Assembly (NCBI GenBank): GCA_027623845.1
Contig: JAQBUJ010000019.1
Location: 1 to 13,956, forward strand
DNA: 13,956 bases
Reading direction: 5' to 3'
From: Pseudomonadota bacterium
GTDB lineage: Bacteria; Pseudomonadota; Alphaproteobacteria; Thalassobaculales; Thalassobaculaceae
Below the pieces are notes generated by a model. The model was given only the letters and a program-made list of their open reading frames with translations, did not search any database and was not told the DNA's origin. The translations under genes were made by a program, and so were the position numbers. This document shows, piece by piece, positions 12,712 to 13,956 of this stretch; within the stretch, counting starts at the first letter, position 1; each line of letters begins with the position of its first letter.

Positions 12712-13587
12712 ATGGCATCGCAGTCGCAATTCGAGGTCGTCCCAACCGGTGCCGCGCTTGGTGCTGATATCACCGGTTTGGATCTCGCCGCCGCCATCGA
12801 CGCGGCGTCCTTCGGTCGGCTCTCGCGGGCCTGGGGGGATCATCTTGTCCTCAGGTTTCGTGACCAGAGCTTGGATGAAGCGGCGCTGATAGAGTTCTCG
12901 GCCCGGTTTGGCGTGCTTGACGCCGCGCCGCGCCGACCGGTCAATGTGCCCAATCATCCGACCCGCAGCGAAATCAATATCGTTTCGAACATTATCGAGA
13001 ATGGCACGCCGATCGGTGGGTTGGGCAATGCCGAACTCGTCTGGCATCAGGACATGAGCTACAAGGACCTGCCGCCGAAAGCCAGCTTGCTGTATGCGAT
13101 CGAGACGCCGGTGACCGGCGGCGACACCCATTTTTATAATTTATATTCGGCTTACGAAACCCTGCCGCCGGAGCTGCGGGCGCGGATCGAGACGCTCTTA
13201 TGTAAACATGATGCGACCCGCAACTCCGCCGGCCAGTTGCGGGCCGGGTTCGACGCCGACTACGCCAACAACCAGCGGCCGGGCGCCGTCCATCCCCTGG
13301 TCGTTCGGCATCCGGACACCGGGCGGAAATCCCTCTATCTCGGACGCCGCCCCAACGCCTGGGTCGTTGGTCTGGCGGACGCTGACAGCGATCAATTGCT
13401 GGATGCGCTTTGGGCGCATGTCGAGGCCGGGTCGCTGAATTGGGCGCAACACTGGCGGCCCGGCGATCTGGTCATCTGGGACAATCGCTGCACCCTGCAT
13501 CGGCGCGGCACGCTTGATCCCGCGCAACGACGGCTGATGTACCGCACCCAGGTGCGCGGTGGTCACGCCGCCGGCGGTTCCGACTAA
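12712..13587 (+). CDS. TauD/TfdA family Fe(II)/2-oxoglutarate-dependent dioxygenase
   Basis: It is expected to hydroxylate a small organic substrate while converting 2-oxoglutarate and oxygen to succinate and CO2, often to release an oxidised group such as sulfite, an amine or an alcohol. The 291-residue length is standard. The iron ligands are clear: His112 and Asp114 in WHQDMSY, and His263 in TLHRR. Arg274 and Arg278 lie 11 and 15 residues after the last histidine, the same spacing as the 2-oxoglutarate-binding arginines of E. coli TauD. Thr139 in GGDTHFYN is the usual co-substrate contact. The ATG has AAGGAAG with about nine bases of spacing. The gene follows the FAD oxidoreductase by 141 bp and precedes a flavin monooxygenase on the same strand. 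The substrate is unknown; taurine is not implied. Confidence 0.93.
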   Translation: MASQSQFEVVPTGAALGADITGLDLAAAIDAASFGRLSRAWGDHLVLRFRDQSLDEAALIEFSARFGVLDAAPRRPVNVPNHPTRSEINIVSNIIENGTPIGGLGNAELVWHQDMSYKDLPPKASLLYAIETPVTGGDTHFYNLYSAYETLPPELRARIETLLCKHDATRNSAGQLRAGFDADYANNQRPGAVHPLVVRHPDTGRKSLYLGRRPNAWVVGLADADSDQLLDALWAHVEAGSLNWAQHWRPGDLVIWDNRCTLHRRGTLDPAQRRLMYRTQVRGGHAAGGSD

Positions 13588-13651
13588 ACCGATCATGCGC
13601 TCGTCGCGATGAAGAGCGAATACAAACCCAATGCTAAGAGCCGAACCACTG

Positions 13652-13956
13652 ATGACAAGACATCTTCACCTCAATCTGTTCATTCACAGCCGCGGCCATC
13701 ACGAAGCCTCCTGGCGGCATCCCGACGCCTCGGCCTTGTCGGTGTTTGATATCGGCTACTACCAGGACCTGGCGCGCCCGACCGTGGCGGGGGCGTTCGA
13801 TTCGATCTTCCTGGCCGACCAACTGGCCCTGGGCGACGATATCGTGGGCGGCCCGCGCACCGGCTTGGAGCCGATCACCGTGCTGGCGGCATTGGCGGCG
13901 AGCACCAGCCGGATTGGGCTGATCGCCACGGCGTCGACGACCTATAGCGAACCGTT
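13652..13956 (+). CDS. LLM-class flavin-dependent monooxygenase, NtaA/SnaA/DszA type (5' part)
   Basis: The open frame continues past the window end, so only about 101 residues are visible. It begins MTRHLHLNLFIHSRGHHEASW and continues with FDIGYYQDLARPT, AGAFDSIFLADQ and GLEPITVLAALAASTSRIGL. These are the N-terminal strands and helices of the TIM-barrel FMN-dependent monooxygenases that act on nitrilotriacetate, EDTA or dibenzothiophene sulfone. Such enzymes use FMNH2 supplied by a separate reductase. FLADQ and the segment EPITVLAALAASTSRIGL, which packs by the flavin, are the best diagnostic blocks. The ATG at 13652 fits the usual start of the family; an in-frame ATG at 13631 would add seven residues. 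It lies 64 bp after the dioxygenase and is probably co-transcribed with it. The substrate cannot be stated. Confidence 0.88.
   Translation, partial: MTRHLHLNLFIHSRGHHEASWRHPDASALSVFDIGYYQDLARPTVAGAFDSIFLADQLALGDDIVGGPRTGLEPITVLAALAASTSRIGLIATASTTYSEP

Noticed and set aside
13598..13618. CGCTC/GAGCG hairpin after the dioxygenase gene as a terminator
   Set aside because: It has a five-base stem with an 11-base loop and no T-run, and the next gene starts about 33 bp later on the same strand.

Overview
The window comes from a GC-rich proteobacterial chromosome, most likely an alphaproteobacterium. This is judged from codon use (strong G/C at third positions), the style of the polyamine-type ABC transporter, the MaeB-type malic enzyme fused to a phosphotransacetylase-like domain, and the DAO/TauD/LLM catabolic genes. 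No rRNA, tRNA, CRISPR array or intact mobile element was seen. No gene for a transcriptional regulator lies in the window.

Layout. Bases 1-430 hold no intact gene; the minus strand carries what looks like a decayed, frameshifted piece of an IS1595/ISXO2-type transposase. Bases 431-5140 encode a complete ABC importer of the spermidine/putrescine (Pot) family: an ATPase on the minus strand (431-1552), then divergently a periplasmic binding protein (1894-2958) and two permeases (about 3069-4316 and 4328-5140). The 341-bp divergent gap contains a perfect 7-bp dyad, two overlapping alternative stems and a short 11-bp tandem repeat. The first permease appears to start at an ATT codon behind a strong Shine-Dalgarno sequence, after a GC hairpin that separates it from the binding-protein gene.

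Bases 5367-7634 encode an NADP-type malic enzyme, preceded by a leader hairpin that abuts its ribosome binding site. It is followed by an amidohydrolase-2 family hydrolase (7779-8615). This converges on a beta-hydroxyacid dehydrogenase (8640-9533, minus), which is divergent from a major facilitator transporter (9789-10997). A terminator-like hairpin, a candidate -10 box and a perfect six-copy 17-bp tandem repeat then lead into a FAD-dependent amine/amino-acid oxidoreductase (11212-12570, GTG start). Next come a TauD/TfdA Fe(II)/2-oxoglutarate dioxygenase (12712-13587) and the 5' end of a flavin-dependent monooxygenase of the NtaA/DszA type (from about 13652, cut by the window end).

Taken together this is a transport-plus-oxidation neighbourhood: two importers of different class, a FAD oxidase, a 2-oxoglutarate dioxygenase, an FMN monooxygenase, a hydrolase and a dehydrogenase, with malic enzyme feeding pyruvate and NADPH. 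A role in using a small nitrogen-containing organic compound is a reasonable inference, but no substrate can be read from the sequence. Every protein belongs to a recognisable family. The most unusual parts are non-coding: the 17-bp repeat leader, the apparent ATT start behind a hairpin, and several operator-like dyads.
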